Assembly (NCBI GenBank): GCA_963782445.1
Contig: CAWAJM010000001.1
Location: forward strand, 558,001-622,000
DNA: 64,000 nt
Direction: 5' to 3'
From: ZC4RG20 sp963782445
GTDB lineage: Bacteria; Pseudomonadota; Gammaproteobacteria; Steroidobacterales; Rariloculaceae
Shown here: piece by piece, positions 25,668 through 36,045 of the stretch
How positions within the stretch are numbered: the first letter of the stretch is position 1
Layout: each line of letters opens with the position of its first letter
Position numbers and translations under genes: made by a program
The notes under the pieces: model-generated
The model's input: only the letters and a program-made list of their open reading frames with translations
Databases searched by the model: none
Told to the model about the DNA's origin: nothing

Positions 25668-28320
25668 ATGGCCGATTACGCATGGAGCATCGGTGCGGGG
25701 ATACGGCCCCGCCGCTTATGTCGCGTGCTGCCCGCAATGGCCGCCTTGGGCGTCTTGGCGCTCGCCGGCTGCACGGGCGGCGGCGACGGCAGCGTCGGGG
25801 TCGGCAGCGGCCAGCAGCCCGATCCGGTCGCGGTCGATTTTCCGATCGCCTACACGAAGGGACCGCTGTTCGACGACCAGATGCAGCTGCAGTCGAATCC
25901 GGATCTGCGCCAAGTGTTGCGTTTCAATGTCGGCACGGATCTGTACGTCCGCGACCGCGCCTCGCCGAGCGCACCGGAGCGCAACGTCACGTCCTCGATC
26001 ACCGAGGGCATGGGCGATGTGCAGGGCGTGCAGATCTCGGCCGACGGAAAGAAGGTGCTGTTTGCGATGCGCGGCCCGTTCGACCCCAATCTCGACGCCA
26101 AGGATCAACCGACCTGGAACATTTGGGAGTACGAGATCGCGACCGACACGCTGCGGCGCATCATCGCCTCCGACGTGACGGCCGAGGCCGGGCAGGACAT
26201 CTCTCCGCACTATCTGCCGGACGGGCGCATCGTCTTCGCCTCGACGCGGCAGCGTCAGTCCAAGGCCATCCTGCTCGACGAAGGCAAGCCCCAGTTCGAC
26301 GCGCAGGACGAGGACCGCAAGGAACCGGCCTTCGTGCTGCACGTCATGGACGACGATGGCGGCAACCTGCATCAGATCTCCTTCAATCAGAGCCACGATC
26401 TCGATCCGACCGTGCTGCAGAGCGGGAAGATCCTGTTCAGCCGGTGGGACCATGCCGGCAGCGTGAACGGGGTTAACCTCTACCAGGTCAATCCGGACGG
26501 CACGGACCTCGAGCTGCTTTACGGCGCCGAGAGCCACATGACGGGCACGAACGGCGCCGAGGTGGAGTTCGTCGACGCCCATGAGTTGCCGGACGGCCGC
26601 ATCATGGCCATCACGCGCCCGTTCGTGCAGCCGGATCTCGGCGGCGCGATCGTGACGATCGACACGCCGGATTACGTCGAGAACACGCAGTCGATCGCGA
26701 CGAGCCCGGGGCTCACGGGGCCGGCCGAAGTGCCGGCTACGCCGAACGACGTGACGACAGCGGCCGCGCCGTCCCCGGGCGGCCGCTTCAGCTCGGCGTT
26801 CCCGCTCTGGGACGGCACGGGCCGCGTGCTCGTGAGCTGGTCCATCTGCCGAGTGGTCGACGCCAACGGCGCCACCGTGCCGTGCACGGATCAGGCGCTG
26901 GCCGACCCGGCCGCGCAGGCCGCCCCGCCGCTCTACGGCATCTGGATGTACGATCCGCGCGATCAGACGCAGCTTCCGATCGTGACCGGTGAGGAGGGGG
27001 TCTTGATCTCGGACGTCGTGGCGGCCCAGCCGCGACCCGCGCCGCAGTCGATCCCGGACAAGACGGTCGGCGTCGATCTCGACCGTAACTTGGCCGCGGC
27101 CAACGCAGGCGTCATCGATATTCGCAGTGTCTACGACGTCGACGGCGTCGACACGGCCAAGCCCGACATCGCGACGCTTGCCGACCCCGCCAAGACGACG
27201 GCCGCGCAGCGGCCCGCGCGTTTCCTGCGCATCGTCAAGGCCGTGTCGATCCCCGACAAGGATACGCGCAACATCAAGAACACCGCCTTTGGGCCGGACC
27301 GGCGCCAGGGTATGCGCGAGATCGTCGGCTACACGCCGATCGCGCCCGACGGTTCGGTGCGTGTCGAAGTGCCGGCCAACGTGGCTCTCGCGGTCAGCGT
27401 CGTCGACGCGAACGGCCGGCGCATCTCGGCGCGCCATCAGAACTGGCTGCAGGTGCGCCCAGGCGAAGAGCTCAAGTGCAACGGTTGCCATGATCCGCGC
27501 AGCGGATTGTCACATGGCCGTCACGACAGCTTCGCCTCCGTCTATGCCGGTGCCGCGGCCACCGGCGTCGCTTTCCCCAATACGATCCAGTCGGGCGTGG
27601 ACGCGATCATCCCGAACTTCGGCGAGACGATGGCCGAGGCCCGCACGCGCGTCAGCTGCCAGAGCGACTGCGCGGCGCTGCTGCCCTCGATGGACGTCGT
27701 CTACAAGGACGTTTGGACGGATCCGGCCGTACGGACCCCCGATCCGAGACGTCACCTACAGCTACGCGAGCGTTCCGGCGCCGCCGACGACGACGGCCTG
27801 CATGACGAAGTGGACGCCTACCTGCCGCGCGACCATCAACTACGTGCAGAACATCGATCCGCTCTGGAGCTTGCCCCGGCCCGACGGGAGCGGTGCGGAC
27901 CATACCTGCAATCAGGGCGGCTGCCACGCGCCCGTGGATGCGATGGGTGCCGTGGCCGTGCCCGCGGCGCAGCTGGATCTCGAGGCCGACGTGCTCTCGC
28001 CGGATCAGATGGATCAGCTCAACGCTTATCGGGAGCTGCTGTTCCCGGACGACCAGCAGGAAGTCATGAACGGCGCGCTGCAGGACGTGCTCGTGCAGAC
28101 GGGCACCGATGCCGACGGCAATCCGATCTTCAGCCCCGTGACCGTGCCCCCGCCAATGAGCGCGGCCGGCGCGCGCGCATCGACGCGCTTCTTTGCCGTA
28201 TTCGACCCGGGCGGCAGCCACGCGGGCTGGATGAGCCCGGACGAGCTCAGGCTCGTGGCCGAATGGCTCGACATAGGCGCGCAGTACTACAACAACCCGT
28301 TCGACGCTCCGGTCAACTAG
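25668..28320 (+). CDS. propeller and CxxCH lipoprotein, frameshifted near 27738
   Basis: A large exported lipoprotein (lipobox LALAGC, Cys35). The first 500 residues look like a PD40/WD40-type beta-propeller (for example ISPHYLPDGRIVFAST and TVLQSGKILFSRWDHAG), followed by a c-heme motif CNGCH (604-608). The reading frame changes at the C5 run 27736-27740: the upstream frame then becomes meaningless while the frame one base on continues sensibly to a stop at 28320, directly before the next ATG. Removing one C gives 883 residues. The second part has a CNQGGCH motif (a CX4CH pattern) and the ending WMSPDELRLVAEWLDIGAQYYN. The architecture recalls HzsA-related proteins; hydrazine synthesis is not implied. 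ATG at 25668 has an AGAGGGA site. Confidence 0.72.
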
Positions 28321-29205
28321 ATGCCGAGACTCTTCCTCGCCGTGCTCGTCGCGACCGTGCCCCTTGCCGGCGCAGGCTATGCCGCCTCCGCGCCGGCCGC
28401 GGAAGGGGGGCGAGCGCCTGCAGCCGCCGCGCGCGACTCGGGCAGCTCGACGGCGGCCGAAGCGTCGGCCGACGCCGAGCTCGGTCGTCGTGAAAGCGGC
28501 GCAAGCCGCGCGGCCCGAGCCGGCCGCCGCAAGCGGGGCCGCGAGGTCGTCGTCGAGGATCCATACCTCGATCTGCACACGGGTCCCGGGGGCGGCTATC
28601 CCGTCTTCTACATCGCCGAGCGCGGCGAGCAGGTGGATGTGCTGAAGCGCAGGACCGAATGGTTCAAGGTGCGCGTGCCGCGCGGCGAAGAGGGCTGGGT
28701 ACCGCGCGAGCAGCTCGTGCGCACACTCGGCGAGGACGGCAAACCGTTCGACCTGCCGGGCCTCGGTCTTGGTGATTATGCCAATCGGCGCTGGGAAGTC
28801 GGGGCGCTATACGGGGACTTCGGCGGCGCCAACATGATCGCGACCTACGGTGCCTTCAGTATCACGCAAAACCTGTCCGTCGAGCTCTGGGCGTCCCAGG
28901 CCCTCGGACGCTACTCCGACAGCAAGCTGCTCAATGTCGACATCGTGCATATGTTCTATCCCGAGTGGCGCTTCTCGCCGTACTTCACGCTCGGCGGCGG
29001 GATCGTCACGACCGAGCCCAAGGCGACGCTGGTGGCCACGACCGATCGCACCGACCGCGCCGCGCACGCCGGGCTCGGCCTGCGCGCCTATCTGACACGG
29101 CGCTTCGTCTTTCGCGCCGAATTCAAGAGCTACGTGATTTTCACGAGCCGTGACGAAAACGAGGATATCCGGGAATGGAAGGCAGGCTTCTCCTTCTTCT
29201 TATAG
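28321..29205 (+). CDS. SH3-domain outer-membrane protein
   Basis: A 294-residue exported protein starting on the base after the previous stop. A signal peptide (1-22) and a basic alanine-rich linker lead to a bacterial SH3 domain (about 75-145) with DPYLDLHTGPGGGYPVFYI and RGEEGWVPREQLVRT. The second half is a run of amphipathic strands ending in the aromatic GFSFFL, the mark of an outer-membrane beta-barrel. SH3b domains bind peptidoglycan, so the protein could anchor a barrel to the cell wall. Its last 31 bases overlap the start of the next gene, which is also a barrel protein. Confidence 0.8.
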   Translation: MPRLFLAVLVATVPLAGAGYAASAPAAEGGRAPAAAARDSGSSTAAEASADAELGRRESGASRAARAGRRKRGREVVVEDPYLDLHTGPGGGYPVFYIAERGEQVDVLKRRTEWFKVRVPRGEEGWVPREQLVRTLGEDGKPFDLPGLGLGDYANRRWEVGALYGDFGGANMIATYGAFSITQNLSVELWASQALGRYSDSKLLNVDIVHMFYPEWRFSPYFTLGGGIVTTEPKATLVATTDRTDRAAHAGLGLRAYLTRRFVFRAEFKSYVIFTSRDENEDIREWKAGFSFFL

Positions 29206-29831
29206 GGCCGGCGTTGGCGCTTTCTCTCGCGGCTTGCGCCCATCGGCCGCCGGCCGAGGCGGCCGTCGATGCGCAGCCGCAGGTCATCGAGCCCAAGGTC
29301 GAGCGCCGCGACGTGAAGCCGGCCAAGATCCCGACGCAGGACTTCGAGCTCGGCGTCTTCGGGGGCGAGATGAGCATCGAGGACTTTGGCGTGCACACCG
29401 TGACGGGGGCGCGTTTCGCCTATCACGTGACGGACAAGTACTTCGTCGAGCTCGCGGGCGGGCAGACGAGGGCCGGCCTCACGAGCTTCGAGCGGCTCAG
29501 CGGCGCTGCGCAGTTGCTCACAGACGCCGAGCGCGACTATTCCTACTATGACGTTTCGCTGGGCTACAACCTGCTGCCCGGCGAAGGCTTCATCGGGAAG
29601 AATCGGGCCTGGAACACGCAGATTTATGTCATCGGCGGTGTGGGCAAGACGAAGTTCGCCGGCGACGACCGCTTTACCGTCAACTACGGCCTCGGTCTGC
29701 GCGTGCTGCCGCTCGACTGGCTGGCCGTACACGCCGATGTTCGGGATCACGTCTTCGACGTGGACCTGCTCGGCCAGGCCAAGACGACCCATAATCTCGA
29801 AGGCCACCTCGGGGTGACCTTCTTCTTCTAG
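29175..29831 (+). CDS. outer-membrane beta-barrel lipoprotein
   Basis: A 218-residue protein with a lipoprotein leader (ALSLAACAH, Cys near 21) and then a beta-barrel. Strands such as FAYHVTDKYFVELAGG and NYGLGLRVLPLDWLAVHADVRDHVF, and the terminal HLGVTFFF, match the outer-membrane beta-barrel domain family found in myxobacteria and some gammaproteobacteria. It overlaps the SH3 protein gene by 31 bases, so the two are translationally coupled. In this cluster it could provide an outer-membrane partner for the heme lipoproteins. The ligand or channel function is unknown. Confidence 0.77.
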   Translation: MEGRLLLLLIGPALALSLAACAHRPPAEAAVDAQPQVIEPKVERRDVKPAKIPTQDFELGVFGGEMSIEDFGVHTVTGARFAYHVTDKYFVELAGGQTRAGLTSFERLSGAAQLLTDAERDYSYYDVSLGYNLLPGEGFIGKNRAWNTQIYVIGGVGKTKFAGDDRFTVNYGLGLRVLPLDWLAVHADVRDHVFDVDLLGQAKTTHNLEGHLGVTFFF

Positions 29832-29859
29832 CGTAGGAAGGTGACATGGAGGTGTCGCG

Positions 29860-30345
29860 ATGATGAAAACCGTGCTCATTCTGGCCGTCGCGCTTTGCGC
29901 AGCGCCGGTTTCGGCCATCGAGCCCCAGGCCGCGGCCCCGAACTTCACGTTGCCGAACCGCAGCGGCGACAGCGTCTCGCTCGCCGGCCTCAAGGGGCAG
30001 GTCGTCATGATCAACTTCTGGGCGAGCTGGTGCGGCCCCTGCCGACAGGAGATGCCGCAGCTCGAGGCGCTTTACGAGCGTTACAGCGATCTCGGCTTTA
30101 CGCTGCTCGGCGTCAACGTGGAGAGCGATTCCAAGGACGCCCTGAAGTGGCTCCAGGACACGCCGGTTTCGTTCAACGTGCTGTTCGACACGGCCAACAA
30201 GGTCAGCAAGCTCTACGACGTGGTCGCCATGCCGAGCACGGTCATCATCGACAAGACCGGCAAGGTCCGCTACGTCCACGAAGGCTACGAGCCGGGCTAC
30301 GAGAACGACTACCAGTCCGAGATTCGGACGCTGCTGACGGAATGA
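29860..30345 (+). CDS. TlpA-like periplasmic thioredoxin
   Basis: A 161-residue thioredoxin-fold protein with a cleavable signal peptide (1-19) and the redox pair Cys58-Cys61 in WASWCGPC. The cis-proline loop is visible in VVAMPSTVIIDKTG. Members of this family keep specific periplasmic thiols reduced, for example the CxxCH cysteines before heme attachment. Since several neighbours are CxxCH proteins, a role in their maturation is attractive. It starts 28 bases after the barrel gene, and its stop overlaps an ATG of the next frame (ATGA). Confidence 0.85.
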   Translation: MMKTVLILAVALCAAPVSAIEPQAAAPNFTLPNRSGDSVSLAGLKGQVVMINFWASWCGPCRQEMPQLEALYERYSDLGFTLLGVNVESDSKDALKWLQDTPVSFNVLFDTANKVSKLYDVVAMPSTVIIDKTGKVRYVHEGYEPGYENDYQSEIRTLLTE

Positions 30346-30356
30346 GGGTCATCGCG

Positions 30357-30602
30357 ATGGCTTTCGGCGAACGTTTGCGGCTGGCACTCCGGTACGCGGC
30401 CGCCGCCGCCGCCCTCGCGGCGGCGGCCGGCTGCAGCATCCAGCCCTGGGTCAAGCCCTATCAGCGCGCGCATCTGGCGGACCCGATCATGTCCTTCGAT
30501 CGCAACCCGGTCTCGACGCAATACACGGATCATGTCGAGGAGGTGCGCGAGGGGGCGCGCGGCGCGACGGGCAGCGCGGGCGGCGGCTGTGGCTGTAACT
30601 GA
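30357..30602 (+). CDS. DUF4266 small lipoprotein
   Basis: An 81-residue lipoprotein of the DUF4266 family. The leader MAFGERLRLALRY... ends in the lipobox AAAGC (Cys26), followed by the conserved WVKPYQRAHLADPIM motif. The C-terminus is glycine-rich with GGGCGCN, the Cys pair typical of the family. An ATG at 30342 overlapping the previous stop is possible, but the ATG at 30357 has GAGGG 8 bases before it and gives a natural leader. DUF4266 proteins are normally found with DUF3570 proteins, a thioredoxin and an ApbE-like flavin transferase; here ApbE is absent from the window. Confidence 0.82.
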   Translation: MAFGERLRLALRYAAAAAALAAAAGCSIQPWVKPYQRAHLADPIMSFDRNPVSTQYTDHVEEVREGARGATGSAGGGCGCN

Positions 30603-30638
30603 GCGCGGCACGCCGCCGTGCCGTTGTAGGAGAAGGCC

Positions 30639-31802
30639 GTGGAGAAAGCCGTGATTCGAGCTCGATTGCGCGCGGCGGCGCTGGCCGCGGTCGCGCTGCT
30701 CTTTTCAGTGGCGGCGGCCGCGGGCGTGCTGCCGGACGACCGCACCAACGTCCTGTTCCACTCCTACGAAGGCGGCGGCATTACCGTCCACGGCCCTTCG
30801 GTGCTCGTGCAGAAGAAGTTCGCGAAGCAGTTCTCCGCCTCGGCGAACTACTACGTCGACAAGATCAGCAGTGCTTCGATCAACGTCGTGACGACGGCGA
30901 GTCCTTACAAGGAGGAACGTAAGCAGTACTCGCTCGGCATCGACTACTTGCACGACGGCTGGCTCATGAACCTCGGCGTGATCCGCAGCCGCGAGAACGA
31001 TTACGCGGCCGATACCGTCAACTTCGGCATCAGCCAGGATTTCTTCGGCGACCTGACCACGGTTTCGCTCGGCTACTCTGTCGGCAACGACACCGTCGGC
31101 CGCCGTAATGATCCGACCTTCTCGCAGGCGCTCAAGCGGCAGAATTACCGCCTCGGGCTTTCGCAGATTCTGACCAAGAATCTGCTCCTCGGGCTCTCGT
31201 TCGAGACGATTACGGACGAAGGCTTTCTCAACAACCCTTACCGCTCGATCCGCTACATCGACGGCAATAGCCCGCGCGGCTACAGCTTCGAGCCCGAGGT
31301 CTACCCGCACACACGTACCAGCGACGCGGGCGCTCTGCGTCTACGCTACTACCTGCCGTACCGCGCGGCCGTTCACGGCGAATATCGCGCCTATACGGAC
31401 AGCTGGAACATCCGCGCGACGACGGAGCAGATCGGCTACACGCATCCGCTCAAGAGCGGCTGGACCATCGAGGCGCAGCTACGGCTGTACTCCCAGGACC
31501 GCGCCGCGTTCTTCGCGGATCTATTCCCGCGCGCGGACTTTCAGAATTTCATGGCGCGCGACAAGGAGCTCAGCACGTTCTCGAGCCGCACGATCCGTCT
31601 CGGACTGTCGTACGACATCTTGAAGGGCGGCTGGAAGTTCGTCGACAAGGGCAGCCTGAACCTCACGTACGACAGGATTGCATACGATTACCAGGACTTT
31701 CGCGACCTGCGCGTGACGGGCGTCGCGCCCGGGGACGAGCCGCTGTTCGGGTATGACGCAAACGTGATTCAGATGTTCGTCTCGTTCTGGATGAGCCACT
31801 AG
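30639..31802 (+). CDS. DUF3570 outer-membrane barrel protein
   Basis: A 387-residue protein of the DUF3570 family, starting at a GTG 7 bases after a TAGGAGAAGG site. It has an N-terminal leader (cut near 27 after AAA) and then the family's opening VLPDDRTNVLFHSYEGGG. Many amphipathic strands follow (RQYSLGIDYLHDGWLMNLGV, RLRYYLPYRAAVHGEYRAY) and the protein ends in an aromatic final strand (VIQMFVSFWMSH), as expected of an outer-membrane barrel. It is the last gene of the rightward operon. An inverted-repeat element begins on the last base of its stop codon. Confidence 0.87.
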   Translation: MEKAVIRARLRAAALAAVALLFSVAAAAGVLPDDRTNVLFHSYEGGGITVHGPSVLVQKKFAKQFSASANYYVDKISSASINVVTTASPYKEERKQYSLGIDYLHDGWLMNLGVIRSRENDYAADTVNFGISQDFFGDLTTVSLGYSVGNDTVGRRNDPTFSQALKRQNYRLGLSQILTKNLLLGLSFETITDEGFLNNPYRSIRYIDGNSPRGYSFEPEVYPHTRTSDAGALRLRYYLPYRAAVHGEYRAYTDSWNIRATTEQIGYTHPLKSGWTIEAQLRLYSQDRAAFFADLFPRADFQNFMARDKELSTFSSRTIRLGLSYDILKGGWKFVDKGSLNLTYDRIAYDYQDFRDLRVTGVAPGDEPLFGYDANVIQMFVSFWMSH

Positions 31803-31961
31803 TGGCCTGTAACGGCTGATTCGGTAGCGCCGGAACGCGTCTGGCGCGCCGGCGCCGCGTTGCTCGTCGTCGCCATAGTCACCACTATGCCTCCTCCTCG
31901 CGCCTTGCCCCGACGCGCCATCCATCGCTCAGCCACTGCCGAATCAGCCGTTACAGGCCAC
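31802..31961. repeat. inverted-repeat element, 23-base arms
   Basis: Two perfect 23-base inverted repeats at 31802-31824 and 31939-31961 enclose 114 bases. The left arm begins at the last base of the DUF3570 stop codon. Inside there is a small perfect hairpin (CATAGT, 4-base loop, ACTATG) at 31873-31888. The element has no coding capacity that I can recognise. It might be a short non-autonomous mobile element or a long stem-loop that ends or protects the operon mRNA. I saw no flanking direct repeat and only one copy in this window. Confidence 0.6.
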
Positions 31962-32009
31962 AAGCCGCCCTCGGCCCGCATTCTTCATGAACGAGTTCGA
32001 ACAGGTTTG

Positions 32010-33215
32010 TCACCAGCGAAAGACTCGGACGACCTCCCCGGCCCCGTACCGCCGCCGCGTGCGCGGCAGCTCGACGATGCCGTCCGTGCCGGCCAGCGAG
32101 ACGAAATCGCCGGACGTGTTCGTCGGCCGCGGCACGGCCTGCAGCACCCCGTCGGCCGCTGACGAGCGCAGCTGCACGGGCATGAAGTAGGTCAGGTCGG
32201 CCGCGAGCTCGACCTCGGCCGTGAGCACGGCGTGCTCGACTGGCGCCGCGAGCCCCTGCGAGCGCCGCAGGGCCGGCAGCACGTAGCGCGTGAGGCAGAC
32301 GAGCGCCGAGACGGGGTTGCCCGGCAGGGCGAACACCGGCTTGCCGCGCTCGGTGACGCCGAACCACATGGGCCGGCCCGGGCGCTGCTGGATCTTGTGG
32401 AACACGAGCTCCACGCCGAGCCGACCGAGCACGGCCGGCACGTAGTCGAATTGGCCCATCGAGACGCCGCCGCTCAGGATCAGGACGTCGTGCTGGGCAT
32501 GCAGCCGGCCGATCGCGTCGAGCAGAATCGCCTCGTCGTCGGCCAGATGGACCCGAGTGACGCTCGCGAGACGCTGCAGGAGCAGGCCGGCTTCGATCGC
32601 GCGATCGTTGCTCGAGCGGATTTGGTACGGTTCGAGCGGCTCGCCGACATCGACGAGCTCGTCGCCCGTCGAGACGACGGCGACACGCGGCGGCGTGCTC
32701 ACGAGCACGGTGGCGGCGCCCGCGGCCGCGAGCACGGCCATCTGCGTCGGGCCGATGCGCGTGCCCGGCCGCAGCAGCTCGCTGCCCGCGGCGCGGTCGC
32801 TGCCCCGCGCGTGCACGAACTGCCGTGGCTCGACGGGCGCATCGGCCTGAACCGTTGCCCAGCCGCCTTCGCGCCGCACGCGCTCGACGGGCACGACGGT
32901 GTCGGTTCCGGCCGGCAGCATCGCGCCCGTCATGACTTCGACGCAGCGCCCGGATGCCGAGACCGTCGCGGGCGGCGCCCCGGCGGCCTGGGTGGCGACG
33001 ACGTCGAAACGGCGCAGGCCCGCGGCCCAATCGGCGTGGGCGATGGCAATGCCGTCCATCGTGACGCGATCGAACGGGGGCTGGTCGCGCTCGGCGCGTA
33101 CGGGCTCTGCGAGCACGCGGCCGTAGGCGGCGGCGAGCGGCTCGCGTGCGGCGGCCGCGGCCGGCATTCGGTCGAGGATCAGGGCTTCGGCTTCGTGGAC
33201 TTCCGTCATGGGCAT
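32010..33215 (-). CDS. moeA: molybdopterin molybdenumtransferase
   Basis: MoeA, 401 residues, inserts molybdate into adenylylated molybdopterin in the cytosol. Recognised from FDRVTMDGIAIA, the substrate-binding STGDEL (182-187), SGGVSMGQFD (248-257), PGRPMWFG and FALPGNPVSALV. These are placed as in MoeA proteins, and the length is normal. An ATG at 33209, two codons later, is an alternative start. It stands alone, not with the moa genes 9 kb downstream. The neighbouring divergent gene codes for an exported TPR protein. Confidence 0.94.
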   Translation of the reverse strand: MPMTEVHEAEALILDRMPAAAAAREPLAAAYGRVLAEPVRAERDQPPFDRVTMDGIAIAHADWAAGLRRFDVVATQAAGAPPATVSASGRCVEVMTGAMLPAGTDTVVPVERVRREGGWATVQADAPVEPRQFVHARGSDRAAGSELLRPGTRIGPTQMAVLAAAGAATVLVSTPPRVAVVSTGDELVDVGEPLEPYQIRSSNDRAIEAGLLLQRLASVTRVHLADDEAILLDAIGRLHAQHDVLILSGGVSMGQFDYVPAVLGRLGVELVFHKIQQRPGRPMWFGVTERGKPVFALPGNPVSALVCLTRYVLPALRRSQGLAAPVEHAVLTAEVELAADLTYFMPVQLRSSAADGVLQAVPRPTNTSGDFVSLAGTDGIVELPRTRRRYGAGEVVRVFRW

Positions 33216-33276
33216 GAGGCGGCGGCGCGGCGGTGGCGCTGCGGCAGAATGCTATACTGCTCTACAGGAGGCAACC

Positions 33277-33783
33277 ATGGGCCGCTTGATTCTCGGCAGC
33301 CTCGTCCTCTTTCTGGCCGCCGCCGCTCAGGGGCAGTCGCGGCATCCGCCGAGTCGTGCCGAGCCGAAGGGGCAGGTGCTCGGCAACTCACAGCCGCTGC
33401 TCGCATCGGGGTCCGAGGCCATTCGCGCAGGGCGCTACGAGGAAGGCATTCGTCTCACGTCGCTGGGGCTCGAGCGCGAGCGTCCGACGCCGAGCGAGAA
33501 GTCGGCCGCGCTCTCGAACGTCTGCGCGGCGCAGGCCGCCCTGGGGCGCACGGACGCCGCCATAAGGAGCTGCTCGGAGTCGCTCGCGATCGATGATCGC
33601 AACTGGCGTGCCTATAGCAACCGATCGTATGCCTACTACCTCAAGGGGCTGTACAGCGCGGCGCGCATCGACGTCGAGGCGGCCGCCGTGCTCGCGCCCG
33701 CGGCCCGCGAGGTGCAGGAGATCCGCGGACTCATCAACGAGCGCAGCCTCGCGCCGCATGTCGTCATCGAGGAGAACCGCTGA
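33277..33783 (+). CDS. exported TPR-repeat protein
   Basis: A 168-residue exported protein with signal peptide (MGRLILGSLVLFLAAAAQG). About three tetratricopeptide-like helices follow, such as EAIRAGRYEEGIRLTSLGLE, SNVCAAQAALGRTDAAIRSCSESLAI and AYSNRSYAYYLKGLYSAARIDVEAA. TPRs bind other proteins. Strong ribosome site (AGGAGG) 6 bases before the ATG at 33277, so the upstream in-frame start at 33208 is rejected. A TATACT sequence at 33253-33258 could be a promoter -10 box. The next gene, a TonB-C domain protein, overlaps its stop (TGATG), so the two likely work together. Confidence 0.8.
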   Translation: MGRLILGSLVLFLAAAAQGQSRHPPSRAEPKGQVLGNSQPLLASGSEAIRAGRYEEGIRLTSLGLERERPTPSEKSAALSNVCAAQAALGRTDAAIRSCSESLAIDDRNWRAYSNRSYAYYLKGLYSAARIDVEAAAVLAPAAREVQEIRGLINERSLAPHVVIEENR

Positions 33784-34232
33784 TGCCGCGGGTCTTGCGC
33801 GTGCTGGCTGCCTGTGCCGGAGCCGCGGTCCCGGTCGCCTTCGCGCAGCCGGCCGGTGCCCCGGCGCAGGTCCAGGCGCCGGCCGGCCCGCAGGGGCAGG
33901 CGGGCGCGGATCCGCCGGGGCAGGCCGCGGCGGGCGCGCAGGCGCGGCGGGTCCCGGTCCCGCTCGTGACTGTGAGCCCGGTCTATCCCGTTGCGGCGAT
34001 CCGGCAGGCTAAGCAGGGCCGCGCCGTGGCCTGCTTCCTCGTCGATTCGGAGGGCCGCGTCAACGAGCCGCGGCTCGTCGAGCTATCCGACGAGGTCTTT
34101 CGTGCCCCCACCCTCGAGGCCCTCGCTCGCTCGCGCTACGTCGGCTGGGACGATCCCGGCCTACGGCTCGAGGCGTGCCGGACCTTCGTCTTCCGACTCG
34201 AACCGAGGCACCCGCAGGCGCCGCCGAACTAA
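33783..34232 (+). CDS. exported TonB C-terminal domain protein
   Basis: A 149-residue protein with a signal peptide-like start (about 1-21), a proline-, glycine- and alanine-rich linker (22-55) and a TonB C-terminal-like domain (VSPVYPVAAIRQAKQGRAVACFLVDSEGRVNEPRLVE). TonB passes energy to outer-membrane receptors through this domain, but genuine TonB has an uncleaved membrane anchor. Here the N-terminus looks like a cleavable signal, and no exbB/exbD genes are nearby. It may be a stand-alone periplasmic member. The ATG overlaps the stop of the TPR gene. Confidence 0.72.
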   Translation: MPRVLRVLAACAGAAVPVAFAQPAGAPAQVQAPAGPQGQAGADPPGQAAAGAQARRVPVPLVTVSPVYPVAAIRQAKQGRAVACFLVDSEGRVNEPRLVELSDEVFRAPTLEALARSRYVGWDDPGLRLEACRTFVFRLEPRHPQAPPN

Positions 34233-34261
34233 CTGCCGCGCGCATCGACTAAAATGCGCAC

Positions 34262-35944
<1,683 letters not shown>

Positions 35945-36045
35945 CGCCTCTGGGGGCCGCTACCGAGGGGCCGCGTGCGAGGTGGATTTGGCCGCCCGTT
36001 GTGGGAGGCTTTGGCCGACGTTGAACGGAGCGCGGAGGGCCGATC

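Noticed and set aside
25668..28320. Hydrazine synthase alpha subunit
   Set aside because: The propeller and CxxCH arrangement is similar, but the partner subunits and other anammox genes are missing, so no such activity is claimed.
31802..31961. Integron attC site
   Set aside because: The arms do not match the attC core-site consensus, and no integrase or cassette array is near.
33253..33258. TATACT as a promoter before the TPR gene, and the like at 44551-44556
   Set aside because: No -35 box at a suitable distance, so they are noted only as possible boxes in the gene entries.
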